DNA from: JBBREP01 sp963716525
Lineage (GTDB): Bacteria; Actinomycetota; Acidimicrobiia; IMCC26256; PALSA-610
DNA: 64,000 nucleotides
Reading direction: 5' to 3'
NCBI GenBank assembly: GCA_963716525.1
Contig: OY970315.1
Span: forward strand, 4,340,001 to 4,404,000
The position numbers and the translations under genes are program-made. The notes beneath the pieces were generated by a model, which saw nothing but the letters and a program-made list of their open reading frames with translations, ran no database searches and was not told the origin of the DNA. This document shows positions 36,560 through 49,480 of this stretch, piece after piece (the first letter of the stretch is position 1; the number at the start of each line of letters is the position of its first letter).

Positions 36560-37348
36560 ATGGTGCTGGAACGGTTCAGGGTAGATGGCAAGGTGGCAAT
36601 CGTCACGGGTGCGGGGCGAGGCATCGGCGCGGCGAGCGCGGTCGCGCTCGCCGAGGCCGGCGCCGACATCGTGCTCGCGTCACGCACGAAAGAGCAGCTC
36701 GACCTCGTCGCCGAGCAGGTACGCGGCCACGGCCGGCGCGCCGTCGTCGTACCCACCGACGTCAACGAGAACGAGGCGGTCGAGGCGCTCGTGGCCACCG
36801 CGGTCTCCGAGCTCGGTGGCGTCGACATCGTGGTCAACAACGCGGGCGGCACCGCGCCCCGGCCGTTCACCGCCACGAGCGCCGGCTATATCGAGCGCTC
36901 GTTCCACTTCAACGTCAGCACGGCCTTCGTGCTCACGAAGGCCGCGGTGCCGCAGATGATCGAACGGGGCGGCGGTACCGTCGTCAACATCTCGTCGGCG
37001 ATCGGCCGGCTGCGCGACCGTGGCTTCATCGCGTACGGCACGGCCAAGGCGGCGCTCAGCCACATGACGCGGTTGATGGCCGCCGACCTCGCGCCGAAGA
37101 TCCGCGTGAACGGCATCGCCGTCGGGTCGGTCGCCACCAGCGCGCTCGAGACCGTGCTCACGAACGACGCGATCCGCGACGAGATGGTCACCAAGACGCC
37201 GCTCAAACGACTCGGCGAACCCGACGACATCGCGATCGGGGTCGTCTACCTCGCGTCGCCGGCATCGAGCTTCGTCACCGGCAAGATCTTCGAGATCGAC
37301 GGCGGTCTCGAGGAGGCGAACCTCGCGCTCAACCTCCCCGACGTCTGA
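36560..37348 (+). CDS. SDR family oxidoreductase
   Basis: 262 residues from ATG 36560. Cofactor motif VTGAGRGIGAASA, NNAGG, catalytic Ser-Tyr-Lys in NISSAIGRLRDRGFIAYGTAKAA, and the C-terminal FVTGKIFEIDGG. Classical SDR fold. Similar proteins in actinobacteria are annotated 7-alpha-hydroxysteroid or glucose-1-dehydrogenase-like without proof. First of three plus-strand genes (SDR, dehalogenase-like hydrolase, crotonase). Confidence 0.93.
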   Translation: MVLERFRVDGKVAIVTGAGRGIGAASAVALAEAGADIVLASRTKEQLDLVAEQVRGHGRRAVVVPTDVNENEAVEALVATAVSELGGVDIVVNNAGGTAPRPFTATSAGYIERSFHFNVSTAFVLTKAAVPQMIERGGGTVVNISSAIGRLRDRGFIAYGTAKAALSHMTRLMAADLAPKIRVNGIAVGSVATSALETVLTNDAIRDEMVTKTPLKRLGEPDDIAIGVVYLASPASSFVTGKIFEIDGGLEEANLALNLPDV

Positions 37349-37394
37349 GCCTGAGCCAGACGGCTCCGGGAACCGCGTCAATAGAGTGGCCGTG

Positions 37395-38321
37395 ATGGAG
37401 ATCCTGCGCACGCCCGAGGAACGGTTCGTCGACCTGCCCGGTTTCGGGTTCGACCCGCACTATGTGGAGATCCCCGACGGCGACGGTGGCCGGCTGCGTG
37501 TCCACTACCTCGACTACGGACCCACCGAGCGGGCCGATGCGGGGCGGGGCCGCACGATGCTGCTCATGCACGGTGAGCCGTCGTGGTCGTATCTCTACCG
37601 GCACATGGTCCCCGTGCTCGCGTCGGCCGGCTTCCGCTGCATCGCGCCCGACCTCGTGGGTTTCGGCCGCTCCGACAAGCCCGCCGCGCGCGCCGAATAC
37701 ACGTATCAGCGGCACGTCGACTGGATGCGTAGCGCCCTGTTCGACCAGCTCGATCTCAACCAGCTCGTGCTCGTGTGCCAGGACTGGGGCGGGCTCATCG
37801 GCTTGCGCCTGCTCGCCGAGCACTCAGAACGCTTCGAAGCCGCGGTCGCGGCCAACACGTTCCTGCCCACGGGTGAGCGCGACCCCGGCGAGGCCTTCCG
37901 CCGTTGGCTCGGCTACTCGCAACGCGTCGAGACGTTCCCCGCCGGCTCCATCGTGAACAGCGGCTGCACCACCGACCTCGACGAGCACGTCACCGCGGCC
38001 TACGACGCGCCGTTCCCCGACGAGCGCTACAAAGAGGGCGCGCGACAGTTCCCCACGCTCGTGCCGATCCGGCCCGACGATCCCGCGTCAGCGCCGAACC
38101 GGGCCGCGTGGGAGCGGCTGCGCCGCTTCGACAAGCCGTTCCTGTGCGCGTTCGGCGACTCCGATCCGGTGACCGCCGGCAACGAGAAGGCGCTCATCCG
38201 CGACATCCCCGGCGCGGCCGGCCAGCCCCACACCACGATCTCGGGCGCCGGTCACTTCATCCAGGAGGACCGCGGGGTGGAGCTCGCCGAGGTGATCGTG
38301 TCGTGGGCCGCGACTCTGTGA
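37395..38321 (+). CDS. Haloalkane-dehalogenase-like alpha/beta hydrolase
   Basis: 308 residues from ATG 37395; TAGAGT ends seven bases before it, and the in-frame GTG 37386 would lie inside that promoter. Oxyanion motif MHGEPSWSYLYR; nucleophile elbow CQDWGG with Asp D130, and Trp W131 as expected for a halide-binding residue; acid in FGDSDPVT; base in GAGHFIQED. This is the HLD-I (DhlA/DhmA) pattern. Members cleave carbon-halogen bonds, though some act on epoxides or esters. Activity is likely but unproven. Sixteen bases separate it from the crotonase gene. Confidence 0.87.
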   Translation: MEILRTPEERFVDLPGFGFDPHYVEIPDGDGGRLRVHYLDYGPTERADAGRGRTMLLMHGEPSWSYLYRHMVPVLASAGFRCIAPDLVGFGRSDKPAARAEYTYQRHVDWMRSALFDQLDLNQLVLVCQDWGGLIGLRLLAEHSERFEAAVAANTFLPTGERDPGEAFRRWLGYSQRVETFPAGSIVNSGCTTDLDEHVTAAYDAPFPDERYKEGARQFPTLVPIRPDDPASAPNRAAWERLRRFDKPFLCAFGDSDPVTAGNEKALIRDIPGAAGQPHTTISGAGHFIQEDRGVELAEVIVSWAATL

Positions 38322-38337
38322 CGGGCAGGAGCACTCG

Positions 38338-39117
38338 GTGAGCGACCCGCCCGCCACGTACAACCGTGACGGTCATGTCGCCACGATCACCTACAACCGG
38401 CCGGAGCGGCTGAACGCGATCAACGGCCCGATGCGCGCCGCGCTGAACGACGCGTGGCAGACGTTCCTCGGCGACGACGAGGCGTGGGTGGGCATCGTCA
38501 CCGGTGCGGGCCGTGCGTTCTGCGCCGGCGCCGACATGCGCGAGGGCGGTTCGACCGGCGAGTTCCCGGGCAGCTTCTTCGAGATGCCCACGGTCAACAG
38601 CTTCGAGTCGGGGCTCGAGGTGTGGAAGCCCACGATCGCAGCCGTCGGCGGATACTGCCTCGGCTACGGGCTCACCGCGGTGGCGGCCTGCGACTTCGTG
38701 ATCGCGGCCGACGACGCGGAGTTCGGCATGCCCGAGGTGCGGCTCGGCACGCCGACGATCGTCGGTGCGATCCGGCTCCCCCGCCGTATCCCGAACTTCC
38801 AGCACGCCCTCGAGCTGTTGCTCACCGGCGAGCGCATCGACGCGGCCCGCGCGCTCGAGATCGGCCTGGTGTCCCGGGTGGTGCCGCGCGCGGAGCTGCT
38901 CGATGCGGCGCGCGAGCTCGCGGCACGGTTGTGCGCAGGAGCGCCGCTCGCGGTGCGCGCCGTCAAGGAGATGGCGTACCGCGGCCAGGAGATGCACTGG
39001 ACGGAGGCGGTGCGTTTCGGCGAGACGCTGCGCCGCTTCGTCGCGCGCACCGACGACGCGCGGGAAGGCATGCAGGCTGCGGCCGAACGCCGCGCGCCCA
39101 CGTGGACCGGACGCTGA
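38338..39117 (+). CDS. Enoyl-CoA hydratase/isomerase family protein
   Basis: 259 residues from GTG 38338. Crotonase landmarks: NRPERLNAIN, GAGRAFCAGADMREGG (CoA oxyanion), GYCLGYGLTAVAACDFVIAA, and FGMPEVRLGTP with a catalytic-type Glu. It hydrates or isomerises an enoyl-CoA. Last of the three-gene unit; the mutM gene starts 31 bases later in the same direction. Confidence 0.92.
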   Translation: MSDPPATYNRDGHVATITYNRPERLNAINGPMRAALNDAWQTFLGDDEAWVGIVTGAGRAFCAGADMREGGSTGEFPGSFFEMPTVNSFESGLEVWKPTIAAVGGYCLGYGLTAVAACDFVIAADDAEFGMPEVRLGTPTIVGAIRLPRRIPNFQHALELLLTGERIDAARALEIGLVSRVVPRAELLDAARELAARLCAGAPLAVRAVKEMAYRGQEMHWTEAVRFGETLRRFVARTDDAREGMQAAAERRAPTWTGR

Positions 39118-39148
39118 CGCGGCACCGACCGTCTGCCGTCGCCGCTGC

Positions 39149-39950
39149 ATGCCCGAGCTCCCCGAAGTCGAGACGATCCGCCGAGCCCTCGACCCACGGG
39201 TGCGCGGTCGAGCGGTCGTCGCAGGCGGCGCGTTCCCGTCGGCCAAGTTCGCCGCCGCACCGGAGGTCGCCGGTGCGACATTCGAAGCGGTCGGGCGGCG
39301 GGGCAAGTACTTCGTGCTCGCGCTCGACGACGACCGTGAGCTCGTGATCCACCTCGGGATGACCGGGGTGCTGCGCATCGTGGGGACGCGCAGCGATCAC
39401 GATCCGTTCCTGCGGGCGTGGTGGGAGCTCGACGACCGGTCCGTGCTCGAGCTCTCCGACGTCCGCCGCTTCGGACGGGTGGCGTGCGTGCCCCGCGGCG
39501 ACTACCGCAGCCTCCCGACGCTGCACGCGCTCGGCCCCGAACCGCTCGGCGAGGAGTTCACCGCGCGCGGCTTGCACGCCGCGCTCAACGCGTCGCGCCG
39601 GGCGATCAAGACGCAACTGCTGTCGCAGCGACCGGTCGCCGGCGTGGGCAACATCTATGCCGACGAGGCGCTGTGGGCGGCGCGGGTGCGCCCCACCGAC
39701 CGCACGATCACCCGGCCGAAGGCGGCACGGCTGCACGCGGCGATCAGGGACGTGCTCACCGCGGCGATCGAGCGGCGCGGCACCACGTTGCGCGACTACC
39801 GCACGCTCGACGGCGGCTACGGCGAGAACCAACACACGTTGCTGGCGTACGGCCGGGCCGGCCTGCCCTGCCGCGCGCTGCGGCCGCCCGCTGCGCAAGC
39901 TCGCGTTCGACGGCCGCACCACTACCTATTGCCCCCACTGCCAGCGCTGA
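39149..39950 (+). CDS. mutM: Formamidopyrimidine-DNA glycosylase (frameshift in zinc finger)
   Basis: ATG 39149 gives MPELPEVETIRRAL with the catalytic P2-E3. The helix-two-turn-helix region includes SQRPVAGVGNIYADEALW. After LPCRA an extra base in the run at 39873-39878 (CGCGCGC) breaks the frame. Skipping it gives PCRACGRPLRKLAFDGRTT and YCPHCQR, a perfect four-Cys Fpg zinc finger ending at 39950. About 266 residues. It excises oxidised purines such as 8-oxoguanine. The exact restoration of the finger strongly suggests a sequencing error. Confidence 0.92.
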
Positions 39951-39960
39951 CCCCAAGATG

Positions 39961-40010
39961 GCGCATGCGTCGTTTGGGTACCGTATAGCGGTCCCAAACG
40001 ACGCATGCGC
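39961..40010. repeat. Extragenic palindrome, copy 2
   Basis: Perfect 18-base arms lie at 39961-39978 (GCGCATGCGTCGTTTGGG) and 39993-40010, around a 14-base loop. It is the inverted relative of 697-742. Like that copy it lies between convergent genes (mutM and yqgE), ten bases from the mutM stop. No T-run. Confidence 0.88.
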
Positions 40011-40021
40011 GGTTCGGGGGA

Positions 40022-40591
40022 TCAGTTGTCGTGGGGGTCGTCGGGGAAGTTGGCGACCCACTGCAACGGGCCGGGCTGGCGGCGCAGCACGTCGTGCCAG
40101 AGCCGGTCCGGCTCGGGCGCGAAGACGTCGTCGTCGGCGGCGTCGACCACGAACCACGCGTCCTCGCGCAGCTCGCGCTCGAGCTGGCCGCCGGTCCAGC
40201 CCGCGTAGCCGCAGAAGATGCGAGCCGCTTCGATCTCGGCCGGGATCCACATCGGCGTGCGCTCGAGGTCGGCGACCGCGAGACGCGCGACGATCGGTGC
40301 GAGCCCGTCGGTGGGAATGGCCGGCGTGTCGCCGTCACCGACGAGCGCTACGCAGAACGCGGCCTCGGGTTGCACCGGCCCACCCACGAACAGGCACGCC
40401 GGCGGGCGCGACCAATCGGCCCACGCCTCGAAGCCGTCGGCCACGTCGATGCCACTCGGCCGGTTCAACACGAGTCCCAACGCACCCTCGACCGCGTGCT
40501 CGAGCATCAGGATCACCGTGCGCTCGAAGTTCGGGTCGAGCAGGGCCGGCGACGCCACGAGCAAGCGACCCTTCGTGGTCCCGATCTGCAC
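40022..40591 (-). CDS. yqgE: YqgE/AlgH family protein
   Basis: 189 residues from GTG 40591. Family motifs: KGRLLVASPALLDPNFERTV at the start, EGALGLVLNRP, VGGPVQPEA, and GYAGWTGGQLERELREDAW. The family is a small conserved cytoplasmic protein of uncertain biochemical role (DUF179), linked to regulation in Pseudomonas. Divergent from the molybdenum hydroxylase operon. Confidence 0.95.
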   Translation of the reverse strand: MQIGTTKGRLLVASPALLDPNFERTVILMLEHAVEGALGLVLNRPSGIDVADGFEAWADWSRPPACLFVGGPVQPEAAFCVALVGDGDTPAIPTDGLAPIVARLAVADLERTPMWIPAEIEAARIFCGYAGWTGGQLERELREDAWFVVDAADDDVFAPEPDRLWHDVLRRQPGPLQWVANFPDDPHDN

Positions 40592-40668
40592 TCGTCGATC
40601 CTCGCGCGCGCGGCCGGCGCCGGCACGGGCGGCCGCCGTTGCGGGCGCTCCTATCAGCGTCGCCCGTG

Positions 40669-41544
40669 ATGAAACCGAGGCCGTTCTCCTACTCTGCGCC
40701 GACCACCGTCGCAGAAGCGGTGTCGGTGCTCGCCGAGCTCGGCGACGAGGCCAAGCCGCTCGCCGGCGGGCAGAGCCTCATCCCGATGCTGGCGCTGCGG
40801 CTCGCGACGTTCGACCATCTCGTCGACATCGGCCGCATCGAGGCGCTCACGCGGATCACGCTCACGCCGGCCGGCGCCACAGTCGGCGCGACGGCCCGCC
40901 AGCGGCAGCTCGAACGCGACGGTGCGCTCGCCGCCGCGGTGCCGTTGCTCGCGCTCGCCGCTCCGCTGATCGGTCACTTCCAAGTCCGCAATCGGGGCAC
41001 GATCGGCGGCTCGCTCGCCCATGCCGACCCGGCGTCGGAGCTGCCGGCCGTGGCGGTGGCGCTCGGGGCGCGCTTCGAGATCGAGGGACCGGGCGGGGCG
41101 CGGCGCACGCTCGAGGCCGCCGACTTCTTCGCGGGTACCTGGACGACGGCGTTGCGCGCCGACGAGTTACTCGCCGCGGTCCACTTCCCTGCCGCGCCGG
41201 CCCGTGCGGGCGATGCCATCGTCGAGATGGCACGGCGCGAGGGCGACTTCGCGATCGCGGGCGCCGCCGCGCACGTGGAGCTCGACGGCGCGGGCCGGGT
41301 CAGCCGGCTCGGACTCGGACTGTTCGGCGTGGGTCCCGCGCCCGTGGCCGCGCGCGATGCCTGCGCGGCCGCGCGGGGCCACGCGGCCGGCGAGCTCGAT
41401 GCCGGCGCCGTCGCGCAGGCCGCGCTCCAGGATGTGGAGCCCACCGACGACGTGCATGCGACGGCCACGCAGCGGCGCCGCATCGTGGCCCACCTCACCG
41501 AGCAGGCCGTGCGCGGCGCATGCCAGCGAGCGGTCGCGGGATGA
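40669..41544 (+). CDS. Molybdenum hydroxylase, FAD-binding (medium) subunit
   Basis: 291 residues from ATG 40669, or from GTG 40666 in frame. FAD motifs LAGGQSLIPMLALR and RNRGTIGGSLAHADPASE are those of the CoxM/XDH medium subunit. It passes electrons from the iron-sulfur subunit to an acceptor. TATCAG lies 8-11 bases upstream without a Shine-Dalgarno. The stop overlaps the next start (ATGA). First gene of a medium-small-large operon. Confidence 0.94.
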   Translation: MKPRPFSYSAPTTVAEAVSVLAELGDEAKPLAGGQSLIPMLALRLATFDHLVDIGRIEALTRITLTPAGATVGATARQRQLERDGALAAAVPLLALAAPLIGHFQVRNRGTIGGSLAHADPASELPAVAVALGARFEIEGPGGARRTLEAADFFAGTWTTALRADELLAAVHFPAAPARAGDAIVEMARREGDFAIAGAAAHVELDGAGRVSRLGLGLFGVGPAPVAARDACAAARGHAAGELDAGAVAQAALQDVEPTDDVHATATQRRRIVAHLTEQAVRGACQRAVAG

Positions 41545-42050
41545 CGGCCGCCGGCGCACGCGAGCTGCGTATGGAGATCAACGGCGAGCGGCGGCGCGGG
41601 CGCGCCGAGCCGCGCACCACGCTCGCCGACTTCCTGCGCGACGAGCTCGGGCTCACCGGCACCCACCTCGGCTGCGAGCACGGCGTGTGCGGTGCGTGCA
41701 CCGTGCTGCTCGACGGCGACGCGGTTCGCGCCTGCCTCGTGCTCGCCGTGCAAGCCGACGGCGCGGCCGTCACCACCATCGAGGGCATCGGCCCCGCACC
41801 GGGCGCGCTCGGTCCGCTGCAGCAGGCGTTCGCCGACTGCCACGGCCTGCAGTGCGGCTTCTGCACGCCGGGCTTCGTCGTGTCGATGACTGCCTACCTC
41901 GCCGAGCACCCCACGCCCGACGACGAAGAGATCCGCAGTGCGCTCGCGGGGAACCTGTGCCGCTGCACCGGGTACCAGGGGATCGTCGACGCCATCCGGC
42001 AGGCGCGCGACACCGCCGCCACCGCGACGGCCGAAGGCACGCCGTCGTGA
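41541..42050 (+). CDS. Molybdenum hydroxylase, [2Fe-2S] (small) subunit
   Basis: 169 residues from ATG 41541. Plant-ferredoxin cluster HLGCEHGVCGACTVLLDG and C-terminal cluster LQCGFCTPGFVVS with NLCRCTGYQGI are complete. It carries electrons from the molybdopterin centre to FAD. Overlaps both neighbours by four bases. Confidence 0.96.
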   Translation: MTAAGARELRMEINGERRRGRAEPRTTLADFLRDELGLTGTHLGCEHGVCGACTVLLDGDAVRACLVLAVQADGAAVTTIEGIGPAPGALGPLQQAFADCHGLQCGFCTPGFVVSMTAYLAEHPTPDDEEIRSALAGNLCRCTGYQGIVDAIRQARDTAATATAEGTPS

Positions 42051-44389
42051 CCGCGACGGCACCGGGCGCGGGCGCGGGACGCTTCGTCGGCCAGTCGGTG
42101 CGCCGCAAGGAAGACCCGCGCCTGCTCACCGGCCGGGGCCGCTACGTCGACGACGTCTCGCAGCCGGGCATGCTCCACGCATGTTTCGTGCGCAGCGACC
42201 TCGCACACGCCCGGATCACGCGCATCGACACCACCGCGGCACGCTTGCTCGACGGCGTGATCGCGGTGCTCACCGGCGCCGACCTCAACCCGCACGCGGG
42301 CACGATGCAGCCGACGATCATGCTGCACGACGCCGCGAACGTCGACGTGCACCCGCTCACGACCGGCGTGGCGCGCTTCGTGGGCGATCCGCTCGCGCTC
42401 GTGGTCGCCGAGAGCCGTGCGATCGCGGAGGACGCGACCGATCTCGTCGAGCTCGACCTCGAAGCGCTGCCCGCGGTGATCGGCTTCGACGCGGCGCTGT
42501 CCACCGGCGCGCCCGAAGTGCACGAGGGACGGTCGAACGTCGGCCAGGACATGCCGGTCCTCCTGCCCGGCTGGCACGAGGCGAAGGCCGTCGCCGCGCA
42601 CGTGGTGCGAGCGCGCTTCCACCAGCACCGCCAGACGAACACGCCGATGGAGACACGCGGGATCGTGGCGGCCTACGACCCCGCCACGCAGTCGCTCCAT
42701 TGCCACCTGTCGTCGCAAAACCCGCACGAGGCGCGCCAGGTGCTGTCGCGGATGACCGGCGTGCCCGACTCGCGCGTGCGCGTCACCGCCGGTGACGTCG
42801 GTGGCGGCTTCGGCCAGAAGTTCTTCCTCCAGCGCGACGAGCAGGCTGTCGCCCTCGCGGCGGTGCGTCTCGGCCGCACGATCAAGTGGATCGAGGACCG
42901 CCGCGAGAACCTGATGGCGTCGAACCACGCGCGCGCCGACCGCACCGACGTCGAGCTCGCGCTCACCGCCGACGGCACGATCCTGGGCGCGTTCGTCGAC
43001 GAGATCGAGGACGCGGGCGCGTGGCCGCTCGGCAGCATGGGCGGCGCCGCACCCGCGGTGGGCGCGTACTTCAGCGGCCCGTACCGCATGCCGCACGTGT
43101 CGTGGCGCGCCCGCGCGGTGTTCACGAACACGTGCCCGCGCGCCGCGTACCGCGGACCGTGGATGATGGAGACGACCGCCCGCGAACAGATGATCGACTT
43201 CGCGGCGCGCGCGATCGGCATCGACCCGCTCGAGCTGCGGCGCCGCAACGTGGTGCGCGCGGTCGATCTGCCGTACACGACGGCCATGGGCATGACGTAC
43301 GACACGTCGGTGAGCGTGGCCGGCACGCTGGAGCTCGCCGCAGCGCGCATCGGGTACGACGGATTCCGCGCGGAGCAGCAGCGCGCGTGTGCCGATGGTG
43401 GCCGGCTGCTCGGCATCGGCCTGAGCCTTTACGTCGAGCCCTGCGCCATGGGCATGGTCGAGCCGTTGTCACGCGAGACCGCGACCGTGCGGGTGCAGCC
43501 GACGGGCAACGTCGTCGTCGCGCTGGGTTCGGGCGCGCACGGCCAGGGACTCGAGACGACGATGGCGCAGGTGGTGGCGGACGAGCTCGGCGTCGACATC
43601 GACACCGTCGAGGTGGTGCAGGGCGACACGGCGAGCTCACCGTACGGCCGGGGCACGGGCGGCTCCGGCTCGGCCGTCATCGGTGCGAACGCGTGCCGGC
43701 TCGCGGCGGGCGAGGTGCGCGATGCGCTCCACGACCTCGCCGCGCAGCTCATGGAAGCCGATCCCGGCGACCTCGAGACGGTCGGCGCTCGTGTCCAGGT
43801 GCGCGGCACGCCCACGCGCGGGGTCGACATCGCCGAGCTCGCACGCACGGCCTACTGGGACACCGCGAAGCTCCCCCCGGGCACACCGGCGCCGGCGCTC
43901 CACGCAACGGCCACCTACACCGCGCCGCCGGTCACGTGGGCGAACGCATGCCACGCGTGCACGGTGGAGGTCGACCGCGTCACCGGAAGGGTCACGATCC
44001 TGCGCTACGTCGTCGCCGAGGACTGCGGGCGCATGATCAATCCGGCTGTCGTCGACGGGCAGATCGCGGGCGGCGTGGTGCAGGGCATCAGCGGTGTGCT
44101 CTACGAGCACGCCCTGTACGACACCGACGGCAACCCGCTCGCGACGACGTTCATGGACTACCTCGTGGCGACCGCGGCGGAGATCCCCGCGATCGAGATC
44201 GCGCACATCGAGACGCCGGCGCCGAATCCCGGCGGCCACAAGGGTGTGGGCGAAGGCGGTGCGATCGGCGCGCCCGCGTGTGTGAGCAACGCCGTCGCCG
44301 ACGCGCTGGCGCTGGTGGGCGTGACGATCACCGACCAGCCGCTCGGTCCGCGCCAGGTCCTCGACGCCCTGATGTCCGCCGGCCTGTAG
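42047..44389 (+). CDS. Molybdenum hydroxylase, molybdopterin-binding (large) subunit
   Basis: 780 residues from GTG 42047, which overlaps the small-subunit stop (GTGA). Family motifs: VGQSVRRKEDPRLLTGRGRY, GDVGGGFGQKFF, the active-site Glu in GVGEGGAIGAP, and molybdopterin loops GAHGQGLETTMAQ and GTGGSGSAVIGANA. The position of the form I CO-dehydrogenase loop AYxCSFR reads AYRGPWMMETT, so this is not a form I CO dehydrogenase. It is an aldehyde, purine or carboxylate hydroxylase (form II-like). No XdhC or MoaA-type gene is adjacent. Confidence 0.94.
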   Translation: MTATAPGAGAGRFVGQSVRRKEDPRLLTGRGRYVDDVSQPGMLHACFVRSDLAHARITRIDTTAARLLDGVIAVLTGADLNPHAGTMQPTIMLHDAANVDVHPLTTGVARFVGDPLALVVAESRAIAEDATDLVELDLEALPAVIGFDAALSTGAPEVHEGRSNVGQDMPVLLPGWHEAKAVAAHVVRARFHQHRQTNTPMETRGIVAAYDPATQSLHCHLSSQNPHEARQVLSRMTGVPDSRVRVTAGDVGGGFGQKFFLQRDEQAVALAAVRLGRTIKWIEDRRENLMASNHARADRTDVELALTADGTILGAFVDEIEDAGAWPLGSMGGAAPAVGAYFSGPYRMPHVSWRARAVFTNTCPRAAYRGPWMMETTAREQMIDFAARAIGIDPLELRRRNVVRAVDLPYTTAMGMTYDTSVSVAGTLELAAARIGYDGFRAEQQRACADGGRLLGIGLSLYVEPCAMGMVEPLSRETATVRVQPTGNVVVALGSGAHGQGLETTMAQVVADELGVDIDTVEVVQGDTASSPYGRGTGGSGSAVIGANACRLAAGEVRDALHDLAAQLMEADPGDLETVGARVQVRGTPTRGVDIAELARTAYWDTAKLPPGTPAPALHATATYTAPPVTWANACHACTVEVDRVTGRVTILRYVVAEDCGRMINPAVVDGQIAGGVVQGISGVLYEHALYDTDGNPLATTFMDYLVATAAEIPAIEIAHIETPAPNPGGHKGVGEGGAIGAPACVSNAVADALALVGVTITDQPLGPRQVLDALMSAGL

Positions 44390-44390
44390 C

Positions 44391-44407
44391 GCGGCGCGAC
44401 GCGCCGC
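44391..44407. terminator. GC hairpin between convergent genes
   Basis: GCGGCGC and GCGCCGC are perfect 7-base arms with loop GAC, immediately after the large-subunit stop (44389) and before the stop of the surface-protein gene (44419). There is no T-run, so it may be a barrier or a factor-assisted terminator. Confidence 0.45.
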
Positions 44408-44418
44408 CCGCGGGTTGG

Positions 44419-48768
<4,350 letters not shown>

Positions 48769-48839
48769 TGTGCCCCCGGGCCTCCGCCTCACGCGACCGG
48801 GCGCCCGGCCGCGGCGCGCACCGTACACCGCGGCCCACC

Positions 48840-48869
48840 GGGTGTCACGTGATGGGGTGTCACGTGATG
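48840..48869. repeat. Two direct 15-bp repeats with TCACGTGA core
   Basis: GGGTGTCACGTGATG occurs twice back to back (48840-48854 and 48855-48869). Each contains the palindrome TCACGTGA. They lie 72-101 bases upstream of the giant surface-protein start, so they may be paired binding sites for a regulator. The rest of the 184-base gap shows nothing else certain. Confidence 0.65.
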
Positions 48870-48952
48870 CACGGGATCGGCGCGCCGGCGGCCGCCGAGC
48901 CGGCAATCGGTCGTCGGCCTAATCCGCGACCCCCGCTAGCCCGCTGCCCCCG

Positions 48953-49447
48953 CTACCCCGCCAGCTTGCGGTGGTCCCAGCTGACGGTGCGCTGCACGTC
49001 GAGCTTCACCACGACCCGCTTGTTCAGCATCACGTCGACGAACGGTTTCAGCTCGTCGGTGTAGGCACCCTGGTACCGCTCGAAGACGCTCACGCCGAGC
49101 GGGAACATCGCGTCGTAGCCCTCGACGATGCTCGCGGTGCCGACGAGCGTCACGCCGCGCAGCTCGTTGTACTCCACACCGGCCTCGAGCGCGACGGTGA
49201 GGTTGGGGTTGCGGCGCAGGTTCTGGACCTTCTGGCTCTTGGCCTTGGTCTCGAACGCGACCGCGCCGTCGAGGAAGCCGTACCACATTGCGACGGCATG
49301 GATGCTGCCGTCCGCGTTGATGCTGCACATCGTGGCGACGCGCCGCTCGTCGAGGAAGGCGCGCACCTCCTCAGGTGTCATCTTGATCAGCGCGCGCTGA
49401 TTCGTGCCGCCACCCATGCCCGGTGCCCGATCGGTGAGCTCGCTCAT
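48953..49447 (-). CDS. Pyridoxamine 5'-phosphate oxidase-fold (PPOX / FDOR-type) protein
   Basis: 164 residues from ATG 49447, with GATACT seven bases upstream. Split-barrel flavin or F420-binding fold: EVRAFLDERRVATMCSINAD, HAVAMWYGFLDGAVAFET and QNLRRNPNLTVALEAG. It resembles the actinobacterial F420-dependent FDOR-B group more than true PdxH. It probably reduces a small substrate or cofactor. Separate from its neighbours. Confidence 0.88.
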   Translation of the reverse strand: MSELTDRAPGMGGGTNQRALIKMTPEEVRAFLDERRVATMCSINADGSIHAVAMWYGFLDGAVAFETKAKSQKVQNLRRNPNLTVALEAGVEYNELRGVTLVGTASIVEGYDAMFPLGVSVFERYQGAYTDELKPFVDVMLNKRVVVKLDVQRTVSWDHRKLAG

Positions 49448-49480
49448 GGCGAGGAGTATCGCACGCCGGCCGCGGGTGGC

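Noticed and set aside
42047..44389. Form I CO dehydrogenase large subunit (coxL)
   Set aside because: The diagnostic AYxCSFR loop is absent (AYRGPW instead), so only a general molybdenum hydroxylase call is justified.
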